Source of the DNA: Viscum album
Lineage: Eukaryota > Streptophyta > Magnoliopsida > Santalales > Viscaceae
Assembly (NCBI GenBank): GCA_963277665.1
Contig: OY728153.1
Location: forward strand, 275,626,250 to 275,690,249
Length of the DNA stretch: 64,000 nucleotides
Direction of reading: 5' to 3'
Both the position numbers and the translations under genes were made by a program. Shown piece after piece: positions 11,359 to 22,392 of the stretch. The notes below the pieces were generated by a model that was not told the DNA's origin, searched no databases, and worked only from the letters and a program-made list of their open reading frames with translations. Position 1 is the stretch's first letter. Each line of letters opens with the position of its first letter.

Positions 11359-13225
11359 TTTTGGAGTTGGTGTCCTAGGACCAACTATTTGTACTTTGAT
11401 TACTTGTATATTAAATGTATTGGATATTAATAAAACTTCATATTACATATTTTTTTTGTTCTTAATGACTCTAATGTAATAATATCCCAGATTATATGTT
11501 GCATTGATAAGGTCATAACAATTCTATGCTAAGATGAGAACCTTGATGTGCTATGATGATATTCTCAAATAATGTTCTATGGTTGGATAATGTACTATGA
11601 TGAGACAAATAGTACATAGAATTCTAGGTGTGAGTACTTGTAAGCAGATGAGCCTTCTTCTCATGAAGTTCACACTTGGTAATCTCCAAGACGGAATATT
11701 ATAAGAACAGACCCGCCAATAGTAATTCTGCATGTTTTGGTGTCATCAGATATTCCTATCTATGAGCATGTGTGATGGTCCTTAGACTTTAAGATTATTA
11801 TTAATGCATGTTACAACCCACATACTTCGATTTATTTTTTAAACCATAACGATAACAGTTCATGGAGAAGTTGGATATGTTGGGTGCGTCATTAGTGACA
11901 TGTTATTAATGAATAATTCAAGGAAGGATTTTTCCCTTCCATCTTTATGGAAGTTGATATCTTTGACCTTTAATTGGAATAGAACTGTCGTATTAAATTC
12001 CATGGATATGGTGTAAAGACTTCTTTATTTCATATAGTCAAAGAAAGACATATCAAACATATAGTTTGATGACACATATGTGCAACCTTCTTGGTGAGAT
12101 ATTATGAAAAAAGGATTATATTACACAGTGAGCATTCATATGTTGTTGTAGACATTATGACATTAATTTCTTTCTCTTGGGTACCTTGACCCATTGTTAA
12201 ACAGTAATCTTGAACTTTAGGCATGCCCACCTAATACCAATGAGAAAGAATCCTAGAGGGTCACACACTAATTTTTTTGTTGATCTTGATTAAATTATAT
12301 TTGAGTTTAATTAATGGAATAAATATTATTCTCAAGTCTGAGGAATAATTTTAATCAAGTTATATTGATGTAATAAATTAAATAAATATTTATTCATTAT
12401 CTTGTGAATAAAATATTTATTTTATTTATTGAATATTTTAGTAAATATTTATTTTCTATATTGTGAATAAAATATCTATTTATGAATACAATATTTATTT
12501 GGTTATTCAATAAATGCTAGAGGAGTTTGAATGGACCAAGACCGATTCTGGAAACAAATATTAATTACCATGACTGTTACATAATATTTGTTATTGTGCA
12601 AGTTAGCACACACCACAAAATAATAATAATATAATTATTATTACGTGTCATGAGATTTATTAAAGGTAATAAATGTTATTTAATGGACGATATGTAATTA
12701 AATAATATTTTAAATTAAATCCTAACCCTATAATAGACGACTATGTCTATTGTGTAAAACATCCAAAAATTGAGAATAAAGAATTTTTGCGCACAATGAA
12801 TTCTCTCTCAACTCCTCCTTCTCTATCCATCTAAATAATGAGAAGTGAAAGAGAGATTTTTTCAAAATAGAAGAATGAGCGATCAAGAAAGAACAAAACA
12901 AGACATTCGACTTGCCGTGCTAGCACCTAGTGATCGAGTGGTGTTGTTCAGAGATCATAGGAGCACATGTGGATCAATGTTAGAGGGATTATATCCTTGG
13001 ATACTCATAACACAATAAAGGTAATCTGAAAGGGTCTTTTTGGATGATCAACATTCACAAAAAAAGAAAGTTCCTAAGCCCAGATATTTATTTCTTCAAA
13101 TATTAAATAAATTAATTATAAATTTGATGTACAAGATTCTCGCTCTTTTTTTGGAAAATGATTATTAAAAGAAATTTTAATATATATCCTACCTCTGCAT
13201 GCTTCCACTGCACCCAGGACCATCA
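11359..13225 (+). repeat. C1 3' LTR (about 1867 bp)
   Basis: Begins just after the purine tract AAGTGGGAG; the initial TG appears mutated. It ends ...CCATCA at 13225, by alignment with the reverse complements of 22393-24254 and 61548-63231. A TATA-like TATAATAG is at 12729-12736. The 5' part shares 'gtgtcctaggaccaa' with the minus-strand copy. No gene inside. Confidence 0.85.
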
Positions 13226-14038
13226 ATTAACACTTTCAATATTTCCCTTAAATCATTAATGCCCCATATGGGGTATCTAAATTTCCTTTTATAGGCAGTG
13301 CACTAGGGTAGGTGAAGGGGGATTGGTGGGGGTGGGAAGCCCACCCCCATTAAAGATTTCAGCTTCCATCAGAGACTGCATAAAAGTTTTAAATATTTAA
13401 AAAACAATTGGAGATAAGGGTAGTCTTATATAAAGTTTTGTTTATTTTTTATTAAAAACTGATAATTTATGATGATTTAATCCACTATTGAAATTTGAAC
13501 ATGATTTGAATTTTTTTTTTTTGGAAAATCAATTCAGTGGTGGGGTGATTGATTTAGTGGGAATATAAAGAGTTAATTTTAAAAAATGTTATAAAACTAA
13601 AAGATTTTATTAATTATAATATGTTTATATTATCATGAATTAATATTTCAATTATAAATCACACACTTAATTTTTATTTATCTATATCTCTCTCCTTTAT
13701 TTTTTTATTTAATTTATTTTTTATCAATAAAATGTTATATTCTGTACATATCGAAGGAGAGTGGAATGTTAGAATTCCACATTTAAAAAATTATAAAAGT
13801 TATTAAGATGAATCATTTCTAAAATTATGTTTTAGAAAGTGTATTTTTAAAATAAATATATATTTATAAATATACTTTTTGAAATAGTAAATATATTTCA
13901 AGTAAAATTACACATATGTACATAACAAAACATAAAATAAATTAACTTTTTTCAAAACAATAAAAACCCATTAAATTAAATCATTCCACTCATATCATAA
14001 CACTATTACAAATTTCAATTTATTAAGCACCAAAAAAA
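13226..14038. other. AT-rich spacer between C1 and the CACTA-like end; one GC hairpin
   Basis: No coding region or known repeat recognised. A perfect 10-bp GC-rich inverted repeat (TGGGGGTGGG / CCCACCCCCA, 3-base loop) sits at 13327-13349 in otherwise AT-rich DNA. A homopolymer T run occurs near 13508. Confidence 0.6.
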
Positions 14039-14220
14039 CACTGAAAAAATGTGACTTTTATCGATGATTTTTTTAATACTGATAAAAGTCACTATTTGTC
14101 AACATTTTTGTTTAGCAATGATAAAAAATAGTATTTGTATGTGCTTTTTTTAACACCGATAAATGTTCCCTTTATCAACACATGTTTAGTGCCGATAAAA
14201 GAAACTTTCATAAAAAACTA
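14039..14220 (+). repeat. CACTA-like terminus with sub-terminal hairpin repeats
   Basis: At 14053-14090 GACTTTTATCGATG... and ...CTGATAAAAGTC form an imperfect palindrome. Related pieces recur (GCAATGATAAAA near 14116, CACCGATAAATG near 14154, GTGCCGATAAAAG near 14191). Such variants of 'GCCGATAAAA' are characteristic of plant CACTA sub-terminal regions. Confidence 0.6.
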
Positions 14221-15245
14221 TACAATATTAAAAATCATATTTTCATATAAAAAAATATTTTTCTATATATATATATTATTTGTTTAAATATATATTTATA
14301 TAATAATAAATATATATTTACACTTACTATATAATATATTTAGTAAAAATGATTTATAAAATAATTAAAAAATAATATTAATTGATAAATTTTTAATTAA
14401 TATCAAGTAGTAAACATTTAAAAACAATTTCATGATAAAAAAAATTAAAAAATCAATTATTCTCTTAAGATAATTTGAATAAAATATTTGAATTTCAAAC
14501 GACTATAAATTTTGATTAAAATGTCCATTTGGGCTCTATAGGATGTTAAATCGAAACTTGCAATGAGATCTATGCCATTTGGACCTAAGGGGACCTAGGC
14601 CCTTATTTTTTCTCAGTTAAAAAAGGTCCAAAAGACCTTTATAACTGAGATTTAGTTGAGATACCCTAATTTTTGAACATTTTAGGGAATTACAAATTAG
14701 TTTAAAAGATAATTCTAATTTTTTTGGTGGTGATTAGATTTATTCATTAGGATTGAATTCATATAAATATTATGGTGATAAAATTATAATGTTTTTCATA
14801 TTGTAGTGTTTGTTTAAAGGTTAAGGCTGAAGCCTCATTTTATTATTAAAGAAAATCAAAGTCCTAGTTTTATTATTTATAAATTAATATATATATATAT
14901 ATATACATATTAGTATATGTTTATATATAAAAATTTAATTGTATAAATAAACATTTGAACTTTTTTACATGTAAAATATATTTACAAATATATCAACCAT
15001 ATGGAAATGAACATTTATTATCGATTTTATTTAAAATAAACATTTATTTAGTTATTTTTCTTTATAAAAACTTATGAATATACCTACGCAAATGTATGTG
15101 TAATGTTTATATATAAATACATGTGTTTTTGTTAATAAATAGATACATATTTGAATATATGCAAATGAATATTAATACATAATATATTTAAATAAATATA
15201 AATATATATTATATACACACACACACTAACATATGTATAAATACA
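14221..15245. other. AT-rich non-coding DNA within the CACTA remnant, with a hairpin and TA/CA microsatellites
   Basis: No coding sequence seen. A roughly 17-bp inverted repeat lies at 14611-14650 (TCTCAGTTA...AAGGTC / GACCTTTATAACTGAGA). A (TA)n run is at 14887-14904 and (CA)n runs at 15214-15226 and 15243-15260. Confidence 0.6.
14611..14650. repeat. Inverted repeat (hairpin)
   Basis: Arms of about 17 bases with one or two mismatches around a short A-rich loop. It may be a sub-terminal CACTA palindrome. Confidence 0.65.
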
Positions 15246-15260
15246 CACACACACACACAC
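15243..15260. repeat. (AC)n microsatellite
   Basis: About nine AC units; a second run of about six units at 15214-15226. Confidence 0.9.
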
Positions 15261-15519
15261 TAATTTTATTGAGGTTACAATAAAAAGAAACAACACACAC
15301 CCCTAGGTCAGCAAGGACAATCCACAAACCCCCTCTAAAGGTTGACCAGCTCCATAACTAACCCATTTCAACTTCATGGACAAGAGACTTAGTGGATTGA
15401 AATTCATTACATGGATCAAATACCCCTGCCTATTTTATAAATGTATTTAAATAAATAAATAAGTATATATATATATGGATAAAAAATATGTATGTGTATA
15501 TATATAATCAGAAGCTTCA
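15261..15519 (-). other. Possible LINE 3' untranslated region or a second LINE tail
   Basis: Directly downstream of the RNase H end on the minus strand. Read on that strand it ends '...attgtaacctcaataaaa' beside the AC microsatellite, which resembles a retroposon 3' end with an AATAAA-like signal. No coding sequence. No target duplication could be identified. Confidence 0.35.
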
Positions 15520-17995
15520 GGAGATAGGCAAGACTTCTCCTAAAATTTTTATTAGAAAAATAAAGTAGCAAGAGAGGCATTACAAAGAGGAATTACAAAT
15601 ATGGGTATGAAAATCACCACATGCATCTATTTAAACCAAAGATGAATAAAAATTTGGGAGTACAAAGGAACATCTTGAGCTGGCCTCCATAATTTCCCTC
15701 TTGGAGAGGGCATCAACAAACCGATTCGCTTCCCTATAAACATGTGTCACCTCATGATAGATATAATCTGTAAGATGAAGGAAAACAATCCAAGATGTCA
15801 ACAATCTCTACGGGACATTCCTGGACCGAGATTTAAGAATTTCCACTTCCACACTTGAGTCCGACTCCATCCATAGAGATTACCAACCATAATGGACAAC
15901 ATACTATACCTCCTTGATCATAGCCCACAATTCAACTTCAATTGCATAGCCATTCCCAATGAAGTGTCATAAACAACCCTTAACAAGACCCTGATGTGTG
16001 TGGAAGACTCCACCACAGCCTGAGGGTCTCATTGCACCTGAATCCTCCCCAAAAACATGCCAACTCAAGATCTAGGATATCCATCTAATAGATTTGACCA
16101 CCAATGGTTTCTTAACCCTGTCACAAACACCAAGTGACCTCAAGATAACCAGGTCAGAAAATTCATTATTAATTGAGTCAATTTAGATTTTGGATGCAAT
16201 AATTATTCCCCTGTGAATAGCAGTAGTTACATCATAAAAATAGGGAACATTATTATCAAAATCCTAACCATTAATTTCCCACCATATATAGGAAGTGATA
16301 GTAACTGTAGTAGCCAGAAGAAGCGAGTGGATCTATTCACTACAACCTGCACTGCAGATGGATGTCAACAACACTTCAAAGATTACAAAATCAAGCAAGA
16401 ATCTGAACATATGTTGAACATACACCCACAAACCATGTGTGAACCAACAATAGAAAAATAGATGATAGAAATACTCCTCATCTTTTAGACACAAATAACA
16501 TGTAGGTGCAAGACAAATCCCTGCACGTTGAATGAATTTGTGCAATGGTAGCCTCTAACTCCATATCCTTAAAATTAACAAAAAATAAGCTCGTGAAATA
16601 AAAGGATTCTTAAAGCATGATAATCAAGAGGGAATGGTGATAGAACCATCACAATAATACCTATATAATTCCCTATTTTAAAGTAACTAGACAGATTCAG
16701 TGTCCATATTAGGATGTCTTAGTCAATATACTGATACCCGAGGAGTTCCAAACTGATTTGAGGAGGTAACATCTCATGAAAATCAATATTATACTATATG
16801 TTAGTAATTTAACAATCTTTAATAAATAAAGGAATAAACACATCCTCATTTAATGGATTTTAAATCCAAGGAGTACTATATAAATTCAAGGTTGACTGCT
16901 CACAAACTATCCATTTTGAGCATTGCATAATATCATGATAGGCATGTTTAATAGCTGGCCACATAGATTATGGAATATACATAGAATGTATATTTTTCAA
17001 TTTTTTGATTAACCTAGTGGAAAAGAACTCCAATGAGTATTCAATGGAGGAAAGAACATTCCAGGTGAAATTTTTGAGCAATGTGTCATTGAAAAGCCTA
17101 TGATATTTGATCCCTATCTCTCCCATATCCACTAGCTTGACACATTATTTCCAAGAAACCATAACAAAATTAATTTCATGAATTGAACAAATATAAATAA
17201 AGTTATGAATCATGGTATGTAACTCCTTAATGAGGGTTCTAGGCCATCCGTATAACGAGAATGAATATAAAAACATAGAGGTAATCAAAAAGTTGACCAA
17301 AAAAATTCTACATGCCTGAGACATAGCCTTCCCCTTCCATGTTTCCATATTATTAACAATTATAAAACAAATATTCTCTAAGTAACACCTTTTCACCTTA
17401 CCCCAAAAAAGGGGAAACCCAAGATAGATAAAGGGTAGGGACCCTCTCTTAACACCAAGACCCCTGACCACCTTTTTTTTCTTAAATATGAACACTCCTT
17501 TTCCAAACACCATATAGTACTTGTTTTAGCTAAAAACCTAACCAAAAACTTCTTTATAATGTGAAAAAATGACTTTGATATAAGAAATGGTGATTCTATC
17601 ATCTTTCAAAAAAAAAAGAATTTCATCATCATAAATGATATGTGAGGGTGAAAAAATCCTCTTCTAACCTTAATTTGTTTGTAAAGCCCAAAATTAACTA
17701 GATCATTTATAAAAAAACTTAAATAATCCTAAAATATGGTAAATATAATCCTAGATAATGGATCCCCTTGCCTAAACCCTCTATAACACTAGAAGAAACC
17801 CCCTGGGGACCCATTAACAAGAATAGAGAGCCTAGAACTCTTGAGGATAATGTTAATCAAGTTGATAAATCCATAAGAAAAGTCATGAATTATCTAAATA
17901 AAAAAAATTAAATTCCACTTTATTGTATCAAAATACTTGGAAATATCAAATTTCAAGACCAAATTACTATCCTTCACCTTTTTATGTGAGTTAAA
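15520..17995 (-). pseudogene. 5'-truncated L1-type LINE: RT C-terminal half, zinc-binding region and RNase H
   Basis: Read on the minus strand from 17995 downward: RT motifs FDISKYFDT (near 17955) and GFRQGDPLS (near 17780) with VNGSPGGFF between; then YLGFPLFWGKVKRCYLEN and ETWKGKAMSQACRIFLVNF (17440-17290); GEIGIKYHRLFNDTLLKNFTWNV near 17100; the zinc-binding reverse-transcriptase-associated region CYLCLKDEEYFYHLFFYC with GLWVYVQHMF (16540-16400); and an RNase H with ESDSSVEVEIL (near 15860) and HEVTHVYREANRFVDALSKRE (15760-15690). These are the order and motifs of plant L1-like LINEs that gained a C-terminal RNase H. The endonuclease and the YxDD-bearing middle part are absent or unreadable, and stops are frequent. 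Truncation of the 5' end is usual for LINE insertions. Confidence 0.85.
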
Positions 17996-18169
17996 TTTTT
18001 TATTTTCTTTATTTAAAAGATTTATTAAATTTTTGTGATTTTTAAATTATATTCATTTATTTATTATATTAATGTTTATATTGTATAATATGTTTATTAT
18101 ATTGTATTAATTTGTTTATATGTTTAAATATATTCATATGTTGCGTTATAGTTTTATGTAATTAATGTA

Positions 18170-19020
18170 TTGTAATTGGATAAATGCATGAAAAACTAGT
18201 GATGAATATGAGAAAGGGATTGACTATTTGTTAGAATTTTCTAAATGAAATATTAAAAAAAGAGACATGTTTTTCTTCCCGCGTGTGAAGTGTTTGAATA
18301 TGAGAAATTAGGATCTATAGAAATCAAAGAACATATGATTTTCTATGGTTTTAATCATAGCTATACATGCTAGATCTGACATGGTGAAATAATAAAAAAT
18401 TCAAGATATAATGTTGATGAAGATGTTCAATATGAGATAGAGGATCATCTTGATGAATTAATTTAGGATATAGGCATAAAAACCATTGAAAAAAACCATT
18501 TAATGGTTTTATAAAGATGCTAAAAAACCACCATTCCTTGGGTGTATTAAATTTACAATGTTATCAGCAGTGCTAAGATCGGTTAACTTAAAAGTAATAA
18601 ATGGTTAGAGTGAAAAAAATATTTATTGAATTTCTTAAACTTTTGAAAGAGTTACTTACAAAAGGCAATGACCTCATAAATTCCAATTATGATGGAAAAA
18701 ATTGTGTCAAATGGGTCTAGGGTATAATAAAATACATGATTTCCCCAAAAACTGTGTGATGTATAGAAAGAAATGTGAATATTTATCAGAATTTCCAAAA
18801 ATAAGGTACATCAAAATATAAAATAGACGATATATACAACTATGATTCAATTTCAAGGACAAACACTAATCCCCCCTCTAAGGAAATTTGGTATCTTCTA
18901 ATGATCCATATTTGAAGCATTTATTTTCAAATTAAAATAATGAAAAGAGACTGAGATTCTATGCAGATGAGAAAACCTCTAATAAAAACCTATGTCACCT
19001 TATTGATTCACTATAATGTA
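18170..19020 (+). pseudogene. CACTA transposase remnant (TNP2-like, N-terminal portion)
   Basis: Conceptual translation with frameshifts gives, in order, YEYGIDYLLEFS, an MFFFPCVKCLN segment, IKEHMIFYGFNHSYTC..HGE, then PPFLGCIKFTMLSAVLRSVNLK, a segment like FLKLLKELLTKGNDLINSNYDGKN, KIHDFPKNCVMYRKKCEYLSEFPKIRY, and near 18945 RFYADEKTSN. These correspond to the transposase-associated N-terminal domain (YxxGVxxF...PCxxC...VxEHL...GFxxxYTxWxxHGE) and the start of the tnp2 domain (GCxKFSKLSFLVRLxHLK..LP..YYEAKK..GLGYxKIHACPNDCxLY) of En/Spm elements. The catalytic C-terminal part is missing. Stops occur throughout, so it is a dead fragment. Confidence 0.8.
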
Positions 19021-21747
19021 TAGAACCTCGGTTAACTAGGTACCACTGGGGGGTGGGTGGGTGAATCAATGGTAAACTTTTACAAATTTATTATTTTTAA
19101 TTCAACCTCTTAGACCTGATAAAGTCTCAATCCACTCACTCTTGAATTACCAAGCCTCAACCAAATGTAGTATGAAACCAAAGAGAACAAGAACATCAAT
19201 ATTTACAAGGTTTATCCTTAAAATAATTCTACTTGTCATGATTTATTATTCACTTAAATCATATATTCTCTACTATAAACTGAAGTGGTTACACTAGGGA
19301 TCTTCCCAATCCCATCATCATAGAGTCCCTACTATGCTTTTTTTTTCAGAGTCCCATTGAAAAATACAGATTCCCAATACCCACTACCAAAGTTCAAACC
19401 AAACATAAGAAAGATATCTTTTTTCTCATGGTTTATTGAATACCACTTGAAACAGATCTTCCTCCTTAAGCCTCCTAGATCAACTATTCAGTACATGATT
19501 AATTCTTAAAGAACTTAGAAATTCGATGATCATGATCAGGTCTACCAGTCTTGTTTAGTCTTATTCAAATCTTCAATGATTGATTCTTACTCTACTCCTT
19601 GAATGATCAGGCACACAAGTATTCATCTTTCTGAATAACTCCCAACTTTGGTTTCTCACTTCTCTCCTTAACACAACAACATATCAATTTCTAAATTCTC
19701 TATTTTTTGAGCCACTTATTTCTTCTTCACCTTGATTTTTATATTCACGAGGTCATGAATATTATTTCCATAATCCAATTATGGAAATTCCTAAAAACTC
19801 AAAAGCACAATCTTCACCTATTTTTAAATCAGTCAATAAAATCCCTGATTTTATTATCTCATTTAAAACAATTTAAATGTTAGTCAAAATTTTACTTTTA
19901 AATCTATAAAATACTTTATTTATTCTTCTCTTTTTAAATATACACAAAATATAAAACATTTAAATTGAATTTTAATTTAATCCATGTGTTCATGTAAGTA
20001 TTAATCATTTCCACATAACACTTCTCTTTGTAATGTAGAACTACTCTCATCACAATAGTTTAGATCATGATATTATTGAATGATAATGATGTTTAAATCC
20101 ATGAATAAAAATTCTTAAGAATCATCTAATTTAATTATTCATAATAAATCCTTCTAGTTTTCCTAGTTTTTTATTTTGATATGTTATATTTAATTTTTAA
20201 AGGAACCTTACTAAGTTCAAACATTATTTCATAATATTATGTCAACTTTACAGTTTTTGTAAGGTCAATTGAACCTTACAAAGTTTTCAAATCTTACAAA
20301 AACGCCACATCTTATGAAACCTCACTTCTTAGAAAATTAATATCTTATAAAAACTCATATATTCTATGTTGACTATCGTATGTGATTCCACCATCTTACA
20401 TGTCATCCATATTATGTGACTTATTTATCTTATGTAGAGCTTATATCTTACACAATTCAAAAGTGTATCATACGAGATGCTCATAATTTCATACAAACTT
20501 CTTAATTTTATCATATTAAGTTTAATCTCTCATACAAACACCATATCTTACGATTTTCATAAGTTTAGTTGAAACTTATAAATACACATGAACCTTTTGA
20601 AGAACATCAACCTTTAAAAGTGTGCAGGGTTCATGACTTACTCAAAATTACTGAAATTTTTAGATACATAATTGAATCATATCCACTCTAAAAAACCCAG
20701 GGACTTCTTGAGAGTCTCAAATAAACTTAGAAAACTTCTTAATACTTCAATACATCATCCAAATATTTCCTTTTATTTTAAATATACATTGTATAGTATC
20801 TCAAGCATATAAAAAACTATCTCATAATTATTTTAGTAACATTGACTTCATGAACCATAGCTCTTAAACCTCCCTTTTTTTATGACATCTCAAACTTCAC
20901 TTGAAAGATTTCATAGTACTAATTCTATGTCACCAGTACTTATCAAATAAACTTTAAGAATAAATCACCAATTGTAACACATAAAGGGGATACTATATTA
21001 AACCTATCTAAACGGATGTTCCAAGAGAGAACAACTATTTCCTTTTCAATTTATCATAATAAAAACTCTTTCATATCTTCACATAATTCATATAACATAT
21101 ATCAACATCCTCATTTCAAGACTTTATTATTGACAAAAAATATAATCATTAATTCTTAATTGGGCTCTTCAATCTCCCCATTTTTATTTACTATTAATAC
21201 CACTAAATACCTCTTTATCAACATGTGTTCTTCAATAAACTCTTTTCTCCTCCTCCTTATTAATAATAAATGAAAAGGAATATATGGGTGGGATCTCACT
21301 AATCTTCATGCTTCTTCCATGATTTGAAAAAAATAAAATTTTCTCTCATTTTTTTTCTGAATCACAACTTGCTTCAAAATGTTTAGAGAAGGATGATACT
21401 TTATGCTTATTATCCATTATCCATCAATTATCAATTTTAAGTCTACTTGGGTTAACCTAGTGTATAAAACAAAAGTTAATAAAAAAAGACACCAAATATG
21501 GCTATTATTCTATCCGGCATGTGATATCTCTTTAATTTTCTCATTTAAGTGGTTTTACAAATATATTATTCATGAAAAATGAATCCTCCACTCAGATCAA
21601 CAAACCCATAAAAAAGACCAAGTGTAATACATTTTTACTCCCCCTTTTCATCTTAACATATACTCCCTTGATGAAAACCTTATACTAATCCAAGATAGGT
21701 ATTAGATAGTATTTTTCTTACCTCAACCTCAACCTTTCTTATGGGAT
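19021..21747. other. Unclassified AT-rich repeat-like DNA
   Basis: No coding frame or known domain found. Near 19035 the sequence 'ggtaccactggggggtgggt' followed by a tract with AGAACAAGAACATCAATATTTAC resembles stretches common in degenerate copia-type elements, but no terminus, primer site or partner LTR was found. From about 20230 to 20600 a short motif around ATCTTAYA recurs many times. Confidence 0.4.
20230..20600. repeat. Degenerate short-motif array (ATCTTAYA-type)
   Basis: The words ATCTTAC, CTTACAAA, ATCTTATA and close variants appear roughly every 15-30 bases. The inverted pair TTTTTGTAAGGT / ACCTTACAAAG lies at about 20255-20283. The spacing is irregular, so this is a decayed array or low-complexity LTR segment, not a clean satellite. 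Confidence 0.5.
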
Positions 21748-22392
21748 GAATGTTACATCCAAGGTTTCACTTTTAGATATGTTTTTACTTTATTTTTTAT
21801 CATTTCTTCTATTATTTTTGGGTCTTTTTGTTTGAAATTTTAATGTTTTTGTAAAAAAAGTGGGTGTCACAATGTTAGCACATGGTTAGAGATAACCATG
21901 AAATAACTAAGTGAAATAGGTCTAAAATTGATAGTTTAGATTCACACAATTTGTGCATGGTTTACTAAACCATGTCAAATAACCATGTATGTTCCTAGGT
22001 GAGGCATGATGAACTGAACGGTTGGTGCATAGTTTGGTAAACCATGAAACTTGCCCAAAAAACTTAAAATGTGAAATTAAATCCTTTCCTTAACTCTTTT
22101 TAAACCCCCATCTCTCTTCTCCCCCCACAATTTTTCTAGTCCTTATGTATGCCCCCCTTCTTCCTCTCCTATGTGGGTGGATTCTTAGTGTAATATTCAT
22201 CAATTTTTTTAAGGAAACTTCAAGTAAGGATCTCTTATTCACTCATCTGGCTTCTTATCCCCTTTCATTCTTGTTTTTTATTTTTACCTATGACCATGAA
22301 AACCTAGGGTTTGTTAAATTCTGACCATATGGTGTGATCCTTGATGTTTTTGGTTTCCTCTCGCTCCTATAGGGTCTTCCTTCTTCATTTCT
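21748..22392 (+). mobile_element. Fragment of a gypsy-type LTR related to element D, cut by C2
   Basis: Starts TGTTACATCC, then shows the same kind of spaced 'gcatggtttactaaaccatg' inverted pairs (about 21890-22055) and a pyrimidine-rich stretch (22090-22150) as the LTRs of element D read in their sense direction. It stops where the C2 3' LTR begins at 22393. No second half is visible on the other side of C2 within the window, so it may be a truncated LTR. Assignment is by resemblance only. Confidence 0.45.

Larger units (their letters stand above)
1..13225 (+). mobile_element. C1: decayed Ty1/copia retrotransposon, 5' end outside window
   Basis: This + strand copia element is split by insertion A (446-7330). 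Seen: leader at 1-445, then from 7331 the rest of the leader, gag, protease, integrase, RT and RNase H remnants in copia order, a purine-rich tract near 11347-11356 and a 3' LTR to 13225. The junction is confirmed by a second copy of the family on the minus strand (59380-59405), where sequence matching 'ggtgagggatattg' runs straight into 'acttgataaaatagtggga' with nothing in between. The 5' LTR and primer site must lie left of position 1. All coding parts carry stops or frameshifts, so the copy is dead. The assignment to copia rests on integrase preceding RT. Confidence 0.9.
14039..19020 (+). mobile_element. CACTA (En/Spm-type) DNA transposon remnant
   Basis: The proposed 5' end starts CACTGAAAAAATGTGAC, close to the CACTACAAGAAAAA type of plant CACTA termini, and is followed by hairpin-forming sub-terminal repeats of the 'tttatcgatg...gataaaa' kind. 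About 4 kb further on the same strand a TNP2-like transposase remnant is found. A LINE lies between. I could not find the other terminus, so the right boundary is only where transposase similarity stops, and the link between end and transposase is by position and family logic. Confidence 0.55.

Noticed and set aside
14887..15260. CRISPR-like or satellite array
   Set aside because: Only simple TA and CA microsatellites; no spacers, and the genome is eukaryotic.
16213..16461. 82-codon plus-strand open frame
   Set aside because: Antisense to the LINE zinc-binding/RNase H region, no domain.
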